DNA from: [Flexibacter] sp. ATCC 35208
Lineage (GTDB): Bacteria; Bacteroidota; Bacteroidia; Chitinophagales; Chitinophagaceae
Length of the DNA stretch: 64,000 nucleotides
Direction of reading: 5' to 3'
Assembly: GCF_001975825.1 (NCBI RefSeq)
Contig: NZ_MTKN01000044.1
Coordinates: forward strand, 1 to 64,000
The translations under genes and the position numbers were made by a program. The notes below the pieces were generated by a model that worked only from the letters and a program-made list of their open reading frames with translations, did no database searches and was not told where the DNA came from. This document shows, in pieces, positions 43,546 to 51,825 of this stretch. Each line of letters starts with the position of its first letter. Positions within the stretch are counted from its first letter, which is position 1.

Positions 43546-43553
43546 CAAATGTA
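43546..43553 (-). promoter_or_regulatory. -7 element TACATTTG for the DUF2911 gene
   Basis: Minus-strand TACATTTG followed by CCCT and the ATG at 43541, giving an almost leaderless transcript. Confidence 0.6.
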
Positions 43554-43555
43554 GG

Positions 43556-44314
43556 CTAATTCTCTAACAGATGAATAGCATCCGCAATCCTTAAAGCCGC
43601 CATGGAGTTGTTCACATGGAGCTTTTGCAGAATATTCTGCCGGTGCCTGTTCACTGTATACACACTAATAGAAAACCGCGCAGCAATCTCCTTGCTGCTA
43701 CTTCCGGTTTTGATCATACGCAGTACCTCTTTTTCTCTTTCTGAGAGAATATCATTGACCTGTTGCCTGTCTGGCAGCATGATCTTACCCGTTCTTGAAT
43801 TCACGATCCGCCCGAAATAATTATCACTCTCTACCTGCTGTGGAGGAAAATTGTACAGGCATAGCGCCATCCATACACTGCCATTATCTGCACTCCTGAT
43901 ATAGAACATACGGTGCTGCACAGGTACATATTCATCCTGTGCATTCCGCATATGAAGAATACTGTTTACATAGTAATCGTATCGTTCATGATTCGGCAGA
44001 TCTTTCAGCATATGAAAGAATTGAAGTTCCATCGCATGTTTCGCTTCCAGATCATCCGGCCGTATCCTGCTAAATAAGCCTTCTTCCCAGATAGAGTCGA
44101 TCTCCGTTCCGATGTCCAATCCCATTGCGGTCCCCACACCACCGGAATAGATATAACTCCTGTTAGCCTTCAGGTCACTCAATACAGCTACCGCATTTTC
44201 GATACCCGCATACATCTTCGCGACCAACTGGCACTGTGCCAGCGGAGAGTCCTGTTGCGAAAAGGATTGCGTCAACAGCGTATCATTCAGTATATTTTGG
44301 TTAATATTAACCAT
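43556..44314 (-). CDS. LuxR-family transcriptional regulator
   Basis: About 252 residues: an N-terminal PAS-like sensor region (to about 180) with no receiver signature, and a C-terminal LuxR helix-turn-helix (LSEREKEVLRMIKTGSSSKE, IAARFSISVYTVNRHRQNIL). The helix-turn-helix has the usual QKLHVNNSMAALRIA end. The start is 44314 or, seven codons earlier, 44335. The -7 element at 44345 would place transcription just before the earlier ATG. It is divergent from the DUF1349 gene, which it may control. Confidence 0.88.
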   Translation of the reverse strand: MVNINQNILNDTLLTQSFSQQDSPLAQCQLVAKMYAGIENAVAVLSDLKANRSYIYSGGVGTAMGLDIGTEIDSIWEEGLFSRIRPDDLEAKHAMELQFFHMLKDLPNHERYDYYVNSILHMRNAQDEYVPVQHRMFYIRSADNGSVWMALCLYNFPPQQVESDNYFGRIVNSRTGKIMLPDRQQVNDILSEREKEVLRMIKTGSSSKEIAARFSISVYTVNRHRQNILQKLHVNNSMAALRIADAIHLLEN

Positions 44315-44344
44315 TGCACCTTGCATAACCAGCATTTACATTTG

Positions 44345-44352
44345 CAAAAGTA
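44345..44352 (-). promoter_or_regulatory. -7 element TACTTTTG for the LuxR gene
   Basis: Minus-strand TACTTTTG lies 9 bases before the ATG at 44335, in the short divergent region shared with the DUF1349 gene. Confidence 0.5.
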
Positions 44353-44366
44353 ATAATTCAACAAGT

Positions 44367-45011
44367 ATGAAAAAGATTCTCTGGACCGTAGCTGCTCTCA
44401 TAGCCATGCACACCGTATCTGCACAGACACTTGAGAAAATGCAGTGGTATAACGAACCCGCCAGATGGGATATTAAGGATAAGGCATTGACGATGTTCGT
44501 GACCCCGCAAACCGATTACTGGCGTATTTCCCACTATGGCTTTACCGTAGATGACGCCCCTTTTTATTATGCTGATTACGGCGGAGAATTCGAGGTAAAG
44601 GTAAAACTCACCGGCAATTATAAAGCACGTTTCGATCAGATGGGCCTGATGATCAGAACAGACCAGGAGAACTATATCAAGACAGGAGTGGAGTTTGTAG
44701 ATGGTAAGTTCAATGTAAGCACTGTAGTGACCCACAAAACCAGCGACTGGTCTGTAACCACACTGGAAAAGGTGCCGCCGTTCATCTGGATCAAAGCCGT
44801 AAGAAGACTGGATGCAGTAGAGATCTTTTACTCTTTTGACGATGTGAATTATGTCATGACCCGCAACTGCCCTTTGCAGGACAATCGCCCTGTAATGGTA
44901 GGCATGATGGCTGCTTCTCCTGATGGACAGGGCTTCGAAGCAAAGTTCGAAAACTTTACTGTGAAGCATTTACCTGACCAGCGTCGTTTAGAGTGGTTGA
45001 ATAAAAAATAA
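44367..45011 (+). CDS. DUF1349-domain secreted protein
   Basis: A 214-residue exported protein (signal peptide 1-19, ending VSAQ) with the concanavalin-like DUF1349 fold: MQWYNEPARWDIKDKALTM, YADYGGEFEVKVKLTG, QMGLMIRTDQENYIKTGVEF and GMMAASPDGQGFEAKFENF. The family resembles glycan-binding or laminarinase-like lectin folds, but activity is not established. It is divergent from the LuxR gene. Confidence 0.9.
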   Translation: MKKILWTVAALIAMHTVSAQTLEKMQWYNEPARWDIKDKALTMFVTPQTDYWRISHYGFTVDDAPFYYADYGGEFEVKVKLTGNYKARFDQMGLMIRTDQENYIKTGVEFVDGKFNVSTVVTHKTSDWSVTTLEKVPPFIWIKAVRRLDAVEIFYSFDDVNYVMTRNCPLQDNRPVMVGMMAASPDGQGFEAKFENFTVKHLPDQRRLEWLNKK

Positions 45012-45041
45012 AACATTGTTGCATTTATTGGGGTGATCTTA

Positions 45042-45049
45042 TATCTTTG
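45042..45049 (+). promoter_or_regulatory. -7 element TATCTTTG of the TonB-receptor/CobN locus
   Basis: TATCTTTG followed by CCGC and a GTG start at 45054. It is the likely promoter for the small membrane protein, receptor and CobN-like genes. Confidence 0.65.
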
Positions 45050-45053
45050 CCGC

Positions 45054-45383
45054 GTGTCTGACAAGAGAAATATCATCTTCAAAAGATGTCTTGCCTGGTG
45101 CCTGCTTGCCTTGCTGGCGGTAGTACACAGTGTAAAGATGTTCCACCACCATGCGGTACCGCAGGGGGAGGGGCGACAATTGCAGATAATTTCTTTTCAG
45201 CAGCCCGGTCATCATTGCGCCATTTGCGACTTTCACCTCACCAGAGATGTGGAGGTACCGGGTCTGCCCACTTATTTCCCTCCTTTACTGCCTGTCGTAC
45301 AGCAGTATGCTGCATATACTGCAGGTTTTATTTCCCTCACATCCCTTCACTACCCACTTCGCGGCCCGCCTGCAATAGCCTGA
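45054..45383 (+). CDS. Small His/Cys membrane protein, hypothetical
   Basis: A 109-residue protein starting at GTG 45054 (MSDKRNIIFKRC), chosen because the promoter ends just before it. One membrane segment (CLAWCLLALLAVVH) leads to a periplasmic part with KMFHHHAV and a CxxC motif in PGHHCAICDFH. These are plausible metal or haem ligands. A second hydrophobic stretch, YAAYTAGFISLTSLHYPL, lies near the end. It is 65 bases upstream of the TonB receptor. Small proteins of this look often precede TonB receptors for metals; I have no family name. Confidence 0.75.
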   Translation: MSDKRNIIFKRCLAWCLLALLAVVHSVKMFHHHAVPQGEGRQLQIISFQQPGHHCAICDFHLTRDVEVPGLPTYFPPLLPVVQQYAAYTAGFISLTSLHYPLRGPPAIA

Positions 45384-45448
45384 CAATTCTTTTGTTTTTT
45401 TGACGTGAACACCCGTTCGCGCAGGGCTTATTTTTTCAAAATATTACA

Positions 45449-47488
45449 ATGAAGTTGACTATACCCGGCATATTATTGCCGTTATTTTGCGTGCTCCAAA
45501 CTCACGCGCAGACACCATTAAATGAAGTAACCGTCACGGCATCCGCCATGCCGGTAGAATTGCGAAAGATTTCATCCAGCGTTTCCATCATCAAGAGCAG
45601 TGATCCTGAGATGAAACAGATACAAACCATTGATGAGGCATTAAGATACATACCCGGTGTTGCAGTAGATCGTAACAGGGGATTGACCACTACAGGTTCT
45701 CACACCACTGTAACCCTGAGAGGTACTGGCTCCGCAGGGCGTACACTGATCCTGAAAGATGGCATTCCATTAAATGATACTTACACCGGTGGGGTTTCCT
45801 TATGGAACAGCATTGCGTCAAACAGTATTGCAAGAATTGAGGTCGTACGTGGTCCCGGGTCTTCTATTTACGGTTCCAGTTCTATGGGTGGTACGATTAA
45901 TTTAGTGACTGAAAATCCCCGCAAACAAACCACGTTCGGCGCAGATGTACGCTATGGATCTATGAATACTTTAATCGCCAATGTGAAAGCCGGTAAGCTC
46001 TTTAACAACGGCTTTGGCATTATCGCATTTGTAGAGTATAAGAAAACAGGTGGTTACCAATACATGGCAGATAGCCTTTGGAAAAGCTATTATCAAAAGC
46101 CAGTCATGGAGTTGTTAAATGCAAATGTAAAGGTCGTGTATCAGCTGAATGAACGATCCAAACTGGAAGGTATCGTAGACCTGCACACTGAAAACCCTGC
46201 TTCCGGTACATCCATATTATATAAAGAGAAAAACAATGTAGCCAATTTCCTCCTGCGGTATACAGGAAAAAATAACTTGTTCGACTATAGCGCTTCCGCT
46301 TATTATAATCATGAGAAAATGAATACGGATGCGCTGAATTACAATACAGAAAAAGGTTCCTTTAGCACAAACTATTATACAACTAATGTGCCTGTTGATG
46401 TAACGGGTTTTATTGGAAAGATCAGCCGTAAAATAGGCGTAAATGACCTGACTATTGGCGGAGATATAAGATTAAATAAATTGTCTTCAGAAAAATACTA
46501 TTACGGCAAAGGCAATCAAAACTATTCTGGCAATCAGAATTTCTATTCCTTATTTATAAATGATGATCTGTCTATAGGCAATTCCCTGAATTTCAATGTA
46601 GGCTTGCGCTGGGATAACTGGCACAATGACAATGGTAAATTCTACGATAACCAAAGTGGTACACCTACGGCTATTCACTACAGCAATGCTTCGTCGTCAG
46701 TACTGTCTCCAAAAGCAGGTGTAGTATATCGTATCACTGACCAGTTCCGGCTCAGGGCTGTATATGCCATGGGATTCAAAGCGCCCAGTATGTATTACAT
46801 GTACAATTCGTCACTGCTGGGTAGTACTTTCCGCTTAGGAAACCCGGATCTGAAACCTGAGCGGATGGTGTATTCTGTAGAAGCAGGTGCTGATTATACC
46901 ATCGGTCAGGTGCTGGAAGTAGCTGCTACTGCTTACACTTCCCGCTATAAAGATTTCCTGGATGCGGTTCTCATAGATGCTTCAAAGGTGCCCTCATACT
47001 TTGATCCGGGTTCATGGGCTGTACGTCAATACATTAATATCGGCGCAGTCCGACTCTCAGGTGTAGAGGCCTCTGTACGTTACAAAGTGGCACCTTATCT
47101 CACCACGATACTGAGTTATTTCTACAATAACTCAAAGATCCTCAAATACGAATCCAATACTGCCTACGAAGGCAATGAAATGGACGGCAACCCGCATCAT
47201 CGATTGGATGGCGGTATAGCATTTTCAAAAGCCAAACTCTTTGATGCAAGTGTTTGGGTAAGGTATGCCGATAAAAGTTACGGTGATCTGGAAAATACCA
47301 AAGCAAGAGAGCTGGCAGCTAACACTGTATTTGATATAAGGGTCGCAAAACAGATCACAAAATTCAATGTATATGCCAATGTTTTGAACCTGTTTGATAA
47401 GTTGTATTACGGCTACTATGGCTCTGCTACCAGTTATTATTATGCACCCCGCCGCTCATTTAATGTAGGCTTATCTTATAATTTATGA
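45449..47488 (+). CDS. TonB-dependent receptor
   Basis: A 679-residue outer-membrane receptor: signal peptide 1-20 (THAQ), TonB-box-like NEVTVTASAMPVE, plug domain about 35-150 (SVSIIKSSDPEMKQIQTIDE, RIEVVRGPGSSIYGSSSMGG), and a 22-strand barrel ending in YAPRRSFNVGLSYNL. It has no carboxypeptidase-like or SusC extension, so it is of the short siderophore/cobalamin/haem class. It overlaps the CobN-like gene by 4 bases (ATGA), tying the two functions. The substrate is not certain; haem or another metallo-tetrapyrrole is inferred from the partner. Confidence 0.93.
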   Translation: MKLTIPGILLPLFCVLQTHAQTPLNEVTVTASAMPVELRKISSSVSIIKSSDPEMKQIQTIDEALRYIPGVAVDRNRGLTTTGSHTTVTLRGTGSAGRTLILKDGIPLNDTYTGGVSLWNSIASNSIARIEVVRGPGSSIYGSSSMGGTINLVTENPRKQTTFGADVRYGSMNTLIANVKAGKLFNNGFGIIAFVEYKKTGGYQYMADSLWKSYYQKPVMELLNANVKVVYQLNERSKLEGIVDLHTENPASGTSILYKEKNNVANFLLRYTGKNNLFDYSASAYYNHEKMNTDALNYNTEKGSFSTNYYTTNVPVDVTGFIGKISRKIGVNDLTIGGDIRLNKLSSEKYYYGKGNQNYSGNQNFYSLFINDDLSIGNSLNFNVGLRWDNWHNDNGKFYDNQSGTPTAIHYSNASSSVLSPKAGVVYRITDQFRLRAVYAMGFKAPSMYYMYNSSLLGSTFRLGNPDLKPERMVYSVEAGADYTIGQVLEVAATAYTSRYKDFLDAVLIDASKVPSYFDPGSWAVRQYINIGAVRLSGVEASVRYKVAPYLTTILSYFYNNSKILKYESNTAYEGNEMDGNPHHRLDGGIAFSKAKLFDASVWVRYADKSYGDLENTKARELAANTVFDIRVAKQITKFNVYANVLNLFDKLYYGYYGSATSYYYAPRRSFNVGLSYNL

Positions 47489-50400
47489 AGAAATCAGTGA
47501 TCCTGTTATGGGCAATGCTATTTACCACAATTGTATCTGCCCAGGTAAAAGTAAGTCTGGTCCTGTCTGACAATTTTAGTCAGACAGGGGCCAGGGTAAA
47601 GGAATTATTGTCGAATGACTGCAATATGCATGTATTCTCCACTGCCTCTTATGATAGTGCACAGGCGGTATGGCTTGGGCAGTCTGATCTTATATTTGTA
47701 TATATACATGCCTCTTCGGTATTCGAACAGGTGCGCCCACAAATAATAAAGGCGGTCTCACATGGCGCGAAAGTTTACGTACTGGGCACCACACCCGATG
47801 AGGAAAGCTATAAAAAGGACGGTGTCATCTTCAACCAGAAGGTTTTGAGCTACTTTGCGCAGGCCAGTCTGGAGAACCTTAAAAACATGGTACGCTTCTG
47901 CCTGAACAAAGATTTCAAAACCAACTTAGATTACAAAGACGTGATCCGCTATCCGGAGAATGCGATCTATAATCTTACCACCGATTCAGTATGTGGTAGT
48001 TTTGAAATTTATAAAAATACCTACAAACATTACAAACCCGGCCAGCCCTGGATCGGCCTCTATAGTTTTCGTTATGAGTTCCTGACAGGGCAACATGGAT
48101 ATATTGATAAACATGTGGAAGCACTGGAAATGGCAGGGTACAATGTTATGCCTTTCTTTGGTTTCCCGATGGTAAATGCATTGAAGCAATTCGGTGCTGA
48201 ACTCAATCTGCTCATCACAGCATCTACCTTAACAGGATCGTCTACAGAAGCGTTACAGGAACAGTTTGCAAAAATGAAGATCCCTGTTATCAGTATCATT
48301 CAATTAGATGGCAGTTATGAAGATTGGGCACATTCTAAGACGGGTCTCAGTATCTTTGCAAGAGGGATGTACCTGAGCAGACCTGAACTGACAGGACAAA
48401 TACAACCCACTGTCACCAGTAGTCAGGAGTTAATGAATGGCATCGTAGAAAAAGCCGTCATTCCGGATCGTGTAAAACGCCTCGTAGACAGGGTGACAGC
48501 CTTGATCAACCTGCAAAACAAACCTAACAAAGACAAACATATTGCAGTCGTATATTATTCCAACCCTCCGGGAAAAGATAATGTAGGCGCCAGTTACCTG
48601 AATGTATTGCCTGCCAGTATGGAAATAATTCTCCATAGAATGCAGCAGGAAGGATATAACTTAGGTAGTGATAGCTTGTCTGTATTCAAAGATGTAATGA
48701 AACAGGGGCGGAACATCGGTACCTGGGCACCTGCCGAAATAGATCGTCTTGTGAAATATGGTCATCCCGTTTTAGTTTCCATGGAAGAATACCAGCAGTG
48801 GTTTGCCACCCTAAGCGTATCTTTCCAGAAACAGGTGATTGCCAAATGGGGGGCGCCTGCATTTTCGAAAATCATGACATGGCGCGATGCGGAGGGTAAG
48901 GCTTACTTTGTATTACCTGCTGTGCAATATGGCAATATCATGCTCCTGCCACAACCTGCCCGTGGCTGGGATCAGGATGTAAATACCATGTATCATGATA
49001 TTACATTGCCACCACATCACCAGTATATCGCATTTTATTTGTACCTGAAACATAAATACCATGCAGACGCGCTCATTCACTTAGGTACACATGGTACCCA
49101 CGAATGGCTGAGTGGGAAGGAAACTGGTTTGAATGATGATGATGCGCCCGAAGCACTGATCAATAACATGGTGAACATTTATCCCTACATCGTAGATGAT
49201 GTAGGTGAAGGCTTACAGGCAAAAAGAAGAGGGATGGCCATAGTTATTGATCATATGACACCACCATTTGATAGTGCAGGGTTAAACCCGAAGATGAAAG
49301 AATTAGGAGCGCTGATCAATGAATACATGGCTGCGAAAGAAAAGAGCGAGGTATTGGCAAATGCAAAACTAGCAGCCATCAAAGCACTCAGTGTCCAACT
49401 TTCCCTTACAAAAGAATTTAATAAAGGCATTCAATCGCTTGAACATTTTGTGCAGGAAACAGGCGAAAAACAAACCCCCTTTGGTCTCCATACTTTCGGT
49501 GTTTCTCCACCTGATACCAATCGCAATGTCATTGCCAGTGGTCCAGCCGAGATGAATGCACTCATGGATGCCCTTAATGGCAAATACATCGCCGCAGGGC
49601 AGGGGAATGATCCTATTCGTAATCCTGCATCCCTACCTACAGGTAGGAACTTTTATGCTTTCGATCCGGCTAAACTACCCTCTAAAGATGTATACAAAGC
49701 CGGTAGTGAGCTGGCAGAAGAACTCATTGCCCGCTGTGATACTTTTCCTGAAAAGGTCACATTCAATCTTTGGTCTACAGAGACGATCCGGCATGAAGGC
49801 GTGATTGAATCACAGATATTACGGCTCATGGGGGTAGAACCTACTTACGATAGCTTCGGGCGGGTAAGCGGTGTAAAGCTTTCGCAGTTGAACCGTCCAA
49901 GAGTAGATGTAGTCATTATTCCATCTGGTTTATACAGGGATATGTTCCCTAATCTGATGGAACTTTTAGACAAAGCTGTCTCTCTTGTGAAAGAAGCGGA
50001 TGAACCGGATAACTATGTACGCAGGCATATTTTAGCTACCCAACAAAGACTAAGAGCCAGCGGTATCAACGACTCCCTCGCTGCCAGACTCGCCGCTGTC
50101 AGAATGTTCTCCGTACCCAGTGGCGCCTATGGCACCGGCCTCGATGATGTAATCCAATCCTCAGGTACCTGGAATGATGAAACCCAGGTATCCGATGTAT
50201 ACTTTAACAGGATGAGCCACTTATACGGCCAGCATTTCTGGGGTGATAAAGCTGAGGCGATCGATAGTAGCTTACCACACAACCTTAGTATGCAACTGAT
50301 GAAAAGCACGCTCTCCGGCACAAAGGTCGTAGTGCACAGTCGCTCCTCAAATCTCTATGGCGCATTGGATAATGATGACCTGTTCCAATACCTTGGAGGT

Positions 50401-51012
50401 GCTGCGATGGCTATCAGGGCGATCGATGGTAAATCTCCGGCCGTGGTTATTTCTAATCTAACAAAAGGAAAAGGTGTACAGGAATCACTGGATACCTACA
50501 TCAGTCAGGAATTGCAGAGCCGGTACCTGAATCCCAAATGGATAGACAAAATGTTGCAGGAAGGCTACGCCGGAGGCAGAATGATCAATAAAGTGGTTGC
50601 GAACGTATGGGGTTGGCAGGTCACCGTACCCGAAGCTATTGATGAAAATAACTGGCAGCAGTTCTACAATACCTACATCAATACCCGGCGCAAAAAACAA
50701 TTTGCTGAAGGGCATAATTTATATGCTTATCAGGTGATGATCTCCCGTATGCTGGAAGTAGTGCGGAAAGACTATTGGCACCCCGATCAATCGGTGACTA
50801 AAAATCTCGTAAAAGAATATATCCAGACCATGCGGGAAACTGGTCTGTCATGCAATGAAAATGTATGTGGGAATGAAGCTTTGTCAGCTTTTGTAAAAGG
50901 ACAGATCACCAATCAGAAAGACCTGGATGATTTCAAGAAAATTCAGCAGAAGAGCCAGCAGAAAGCACCAGCTACACAGTTACAGTTTCAGTCAGAAAAG
51001 CCGGGGTTATAA
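47485..51012 (+). CDS. Secreted CobN/HmuS-like chelatase
   Basis: A 1175-residue CobN/magnesium-chelatase H-family protein with an N-terminal signal peptide (1-20, TIVSAQ), so it acts in the envelope and not in cobalamin synthesis in the cytosol. The core metal/porphyrin motif is HLGTHGTHEWLSGKE at about 531-545, followed by YPYIVDDVGEGLQAKRRG; WGAPAFSKIMTW is another family segment. No CobS/CobT or BchD/BchI ATPase partners are nearby. The TonB receptor gene overlaps it by 4 bases. This matches HmuS of Bacteroidota haem-uptake loci, reported as a haem dechelatase, though HmuY/T/U/V are absent here. A cobalt or chlorin substrate is the alternative. Confidence 0.9.
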   Translation: MKKSVILLWAMLFTTIVSAQVKVSLVLSDNFSQTGARVKELLSNDCNMHVFSTASYDSAQAVWLGQSDLIFVYIHASSVFEQVRPQIIKAVSHGAKVYVLGTTPDEESYKKDGVIFNQKVLSYFAQASLENLKNMVRFCLNKDFKTNLDYKDVIRYPENAIYNLTTDSVCGSFEIYKNTYKHYKPGQPWIGLYSFRYEFLTGQHGYIDKHVEALEMAGYNVMPFFGFPMVNALKQFGAELNLLITASTLTGSSTEALQEQFAKMKIPVISIIQLDGSYEDWAHSKTGLSIFARGMYLSRPELTGQIQPTVTSSQELMNGIVEKAVIPDRVKRLVDRVTALINLQNKPNKDKHIAVVYYSNPPGKDNVGASYLNVLPASMEIILHRMQQEGYNLGSDSLSVFKDVMKQGRNIGTWAPAEIDRLVKYGHPVLVSMEEYQQWFATLSVSFQKQVIAKWGAPAFSKIMTWRDAEGKAYFVLPAVQYGNIMLLPQPARGWDQDVNTMYHDITLPPHHQYIAFYLYLKHKYHADALIHLGTHGTHEWLSGKETGLNDDDAPEALINNMVNIYPYIVDDVGEGLQAKRRGMAIVIDHMTPPFDSAGLNPKMKELGALINEYMAAKEKSEVLANAKLAAIKALSVQLSLTKEFNKGIQSLEHFVQETGEKQTPFGLHTFGVSPPDTNRNVIASGPAEMNALMDALNGKYIAAGQGNDPIRNPASLPTGRNFYAFDPAKLPSKDVYKAGSELAEELIARCDTFPEKVTFNLWSTETIRHEGVIESQILRLMGVEPTYDSFGRVSGVKLSQLNRPRVDVVIIPSGLYRDMFPNLMELLDKAVSLVKEADEPDNYVRRHILATQQRLRASGINDSLAARLAAVRMFSVPSGAYGTGLDDVIQSSGTWNDETQVSDVYFNRMSHLYGQHFWGDKAEAIDSSLPHNLSMQLMKSTLSGTKVVVHSRSSNLYGALDNDDLFQYLGGAAMAIRAIDGKSPAVVISNLTKGKGVQESLDTYISQELQSRYLNPKWIDKMLQEGYAGGRMINKVVANVWGWQVTVPEAIDENNWQQFYNTYINTRRKKQFAEGHNLYAYQVMISRMLEVVRKDYWHPDQSVTKNLVKEYIQTMRETGLSCNENVCGNEALSAFVKGQITNQKDLDDFKKIQQKSQQKAPATQLQFQSEKPGL

Positions 51013-51022
51013 CCCGGCTTTT
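50996..51022. terminator. Bidirectional terminator between cobN-like and nlpC genes
   Basis: Perfect stem AAAAGCCGGG / CCCGGCTTTT. The cobN-like stop codon lies in its 7-base loop, and the hairpin ends 1 base before the NlpC stop. Confidence 0.9.
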
Positions 51023-51023
51023 G

Positions 51024-51587
51024 CTATATATACCTGATGATCTTTACAAACCGTCCCATATAATACTTATCAAGTGGGGTCTCCGTTACACCATACGCCT
51101 TCCCTGATGTAGAATGAATAAACACAATACGGTTACCTACCTGCGTAATAATTCCCATATGCCCAACAGTACGTACTGTACTATCAGTGCCTGTGAATAA
51201 GATCAGGTCTCCGGGTTGTGCTTCAGCCAGTGCAACAGGTCTGCCTTCATTGGTAAATCCCACGCTGCTCCGGGGCACATCGATCCTGAAATGATTAAAC
51301 ACATACGTAATAAATCCGGAGCAATCAAAACCTACGCCGGGATTGGCCGAACCATATTTATAAGGGGTGCCTTTCAGTGTTTTGGCAAAGCGGAGGACCT
51401 TGCCAGTCAGGGTAGTAGTATTTACAGGTGCTACGATGAGCGTAGAATCAATGCCCCGATCTTTGGGTGCATCATTACAGGCTAAAACCAGGGATAGCAA
51501 TAAGGTATTCAACATAAGTATAATGGCAGGGCATACGGAGATTATCCTCTGTATGCCACTGCTGTAAATATACTTATTTTTTATCAT
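51024..51587 (-). CDS. NlpC/P60 peptidase
   Basis: Cell-wall endopeptidase of 187 residues that should cut gamma-D-Glu-diaminopimelate links. The catalytic Cys is in VGFDCSGFITYVF and His in VGHMGIITQVG, with HSTSG completing the triad region. An N-terminal hydrophobic stretch ends LVLACNDAP, a probable lipobox. Start 51587 (MIKNKYIYS) is used; it overlaps the end of the small acidic ORF by 14 bases. A longer start at 51659 would run through that ORF. Starts nearer to the lipobox (51515) are possible. Confidence 0.87.
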   Translation of the reverse strand: MIKNKYIYSSGIQRIISVCPAIILMLNTLLLSLVLACNDAPKDRGIDSTLIVAPVNTTTLTGKVLRFAKTLKGTPYKYGSANPGVGFDCSGFITYVFNHFRIDVPRSSVGFTNEGRPVALAEAQPGDLILFTGTDSTVRTVGHMGIITQVGNRIVFIHSTSGKAYGVTETPLDKYYMGRFVKIIRYI

Positions 51588-51768
51588 CTTCCTCATCTTC
51601 CTCCCCATTATCAGGCAAATCGTTATGTGACGCCATTTCTTCTCCCACTTTGCGTACAAGCGTAGAGATCGGTCCGTCCATATGTTCCTCAGGATGGCCT
51701 CCCGTGGTTTCAGGATCGGGTTTTACTAATGGCTCGTCTTGTTTCTTTTTGGGATCTTGCTGTATCAT
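51574..51768 (-). CDS. Small acidic protein, hypothetical
   Basis: A 64-residue very polar protein: MIQQDPKKKQDEPLVKPDP at the start and DNGEEDEEDDKK at the end, with no cysteine or hydrophobic core and so likely disordered. Its 3' end overlaps the NlpC start by 14 bases, suggesting translational coupling. The family is unknown. It is divergent from the S41 protease. Confidence 0.6.
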   Translation of the reverse strand: MIQQDPKKKQDEPLVKPDPETTGGHPEEHMDGPISTLVRKVGEEMASHNDLPDNGEEDEEDDKK

Positions 51769-51812
51769 ATCACATCGTTTTGTTGCAATGATTCAGGTAA
51801 CAAAATCATGCC

Positions 51813-51820
51813 TACATTTG
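51813..51820 (+). promoter_or_regulatory. -7 element TACATTTG for the S41 protease
   Basis: TACATTTG followed by TAGCT and ATG 51826. It excludes earlier in-frame starts at 51739 and 51808. Confidence 0.65.
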
Positions 51821-51825
51821 TAGCT

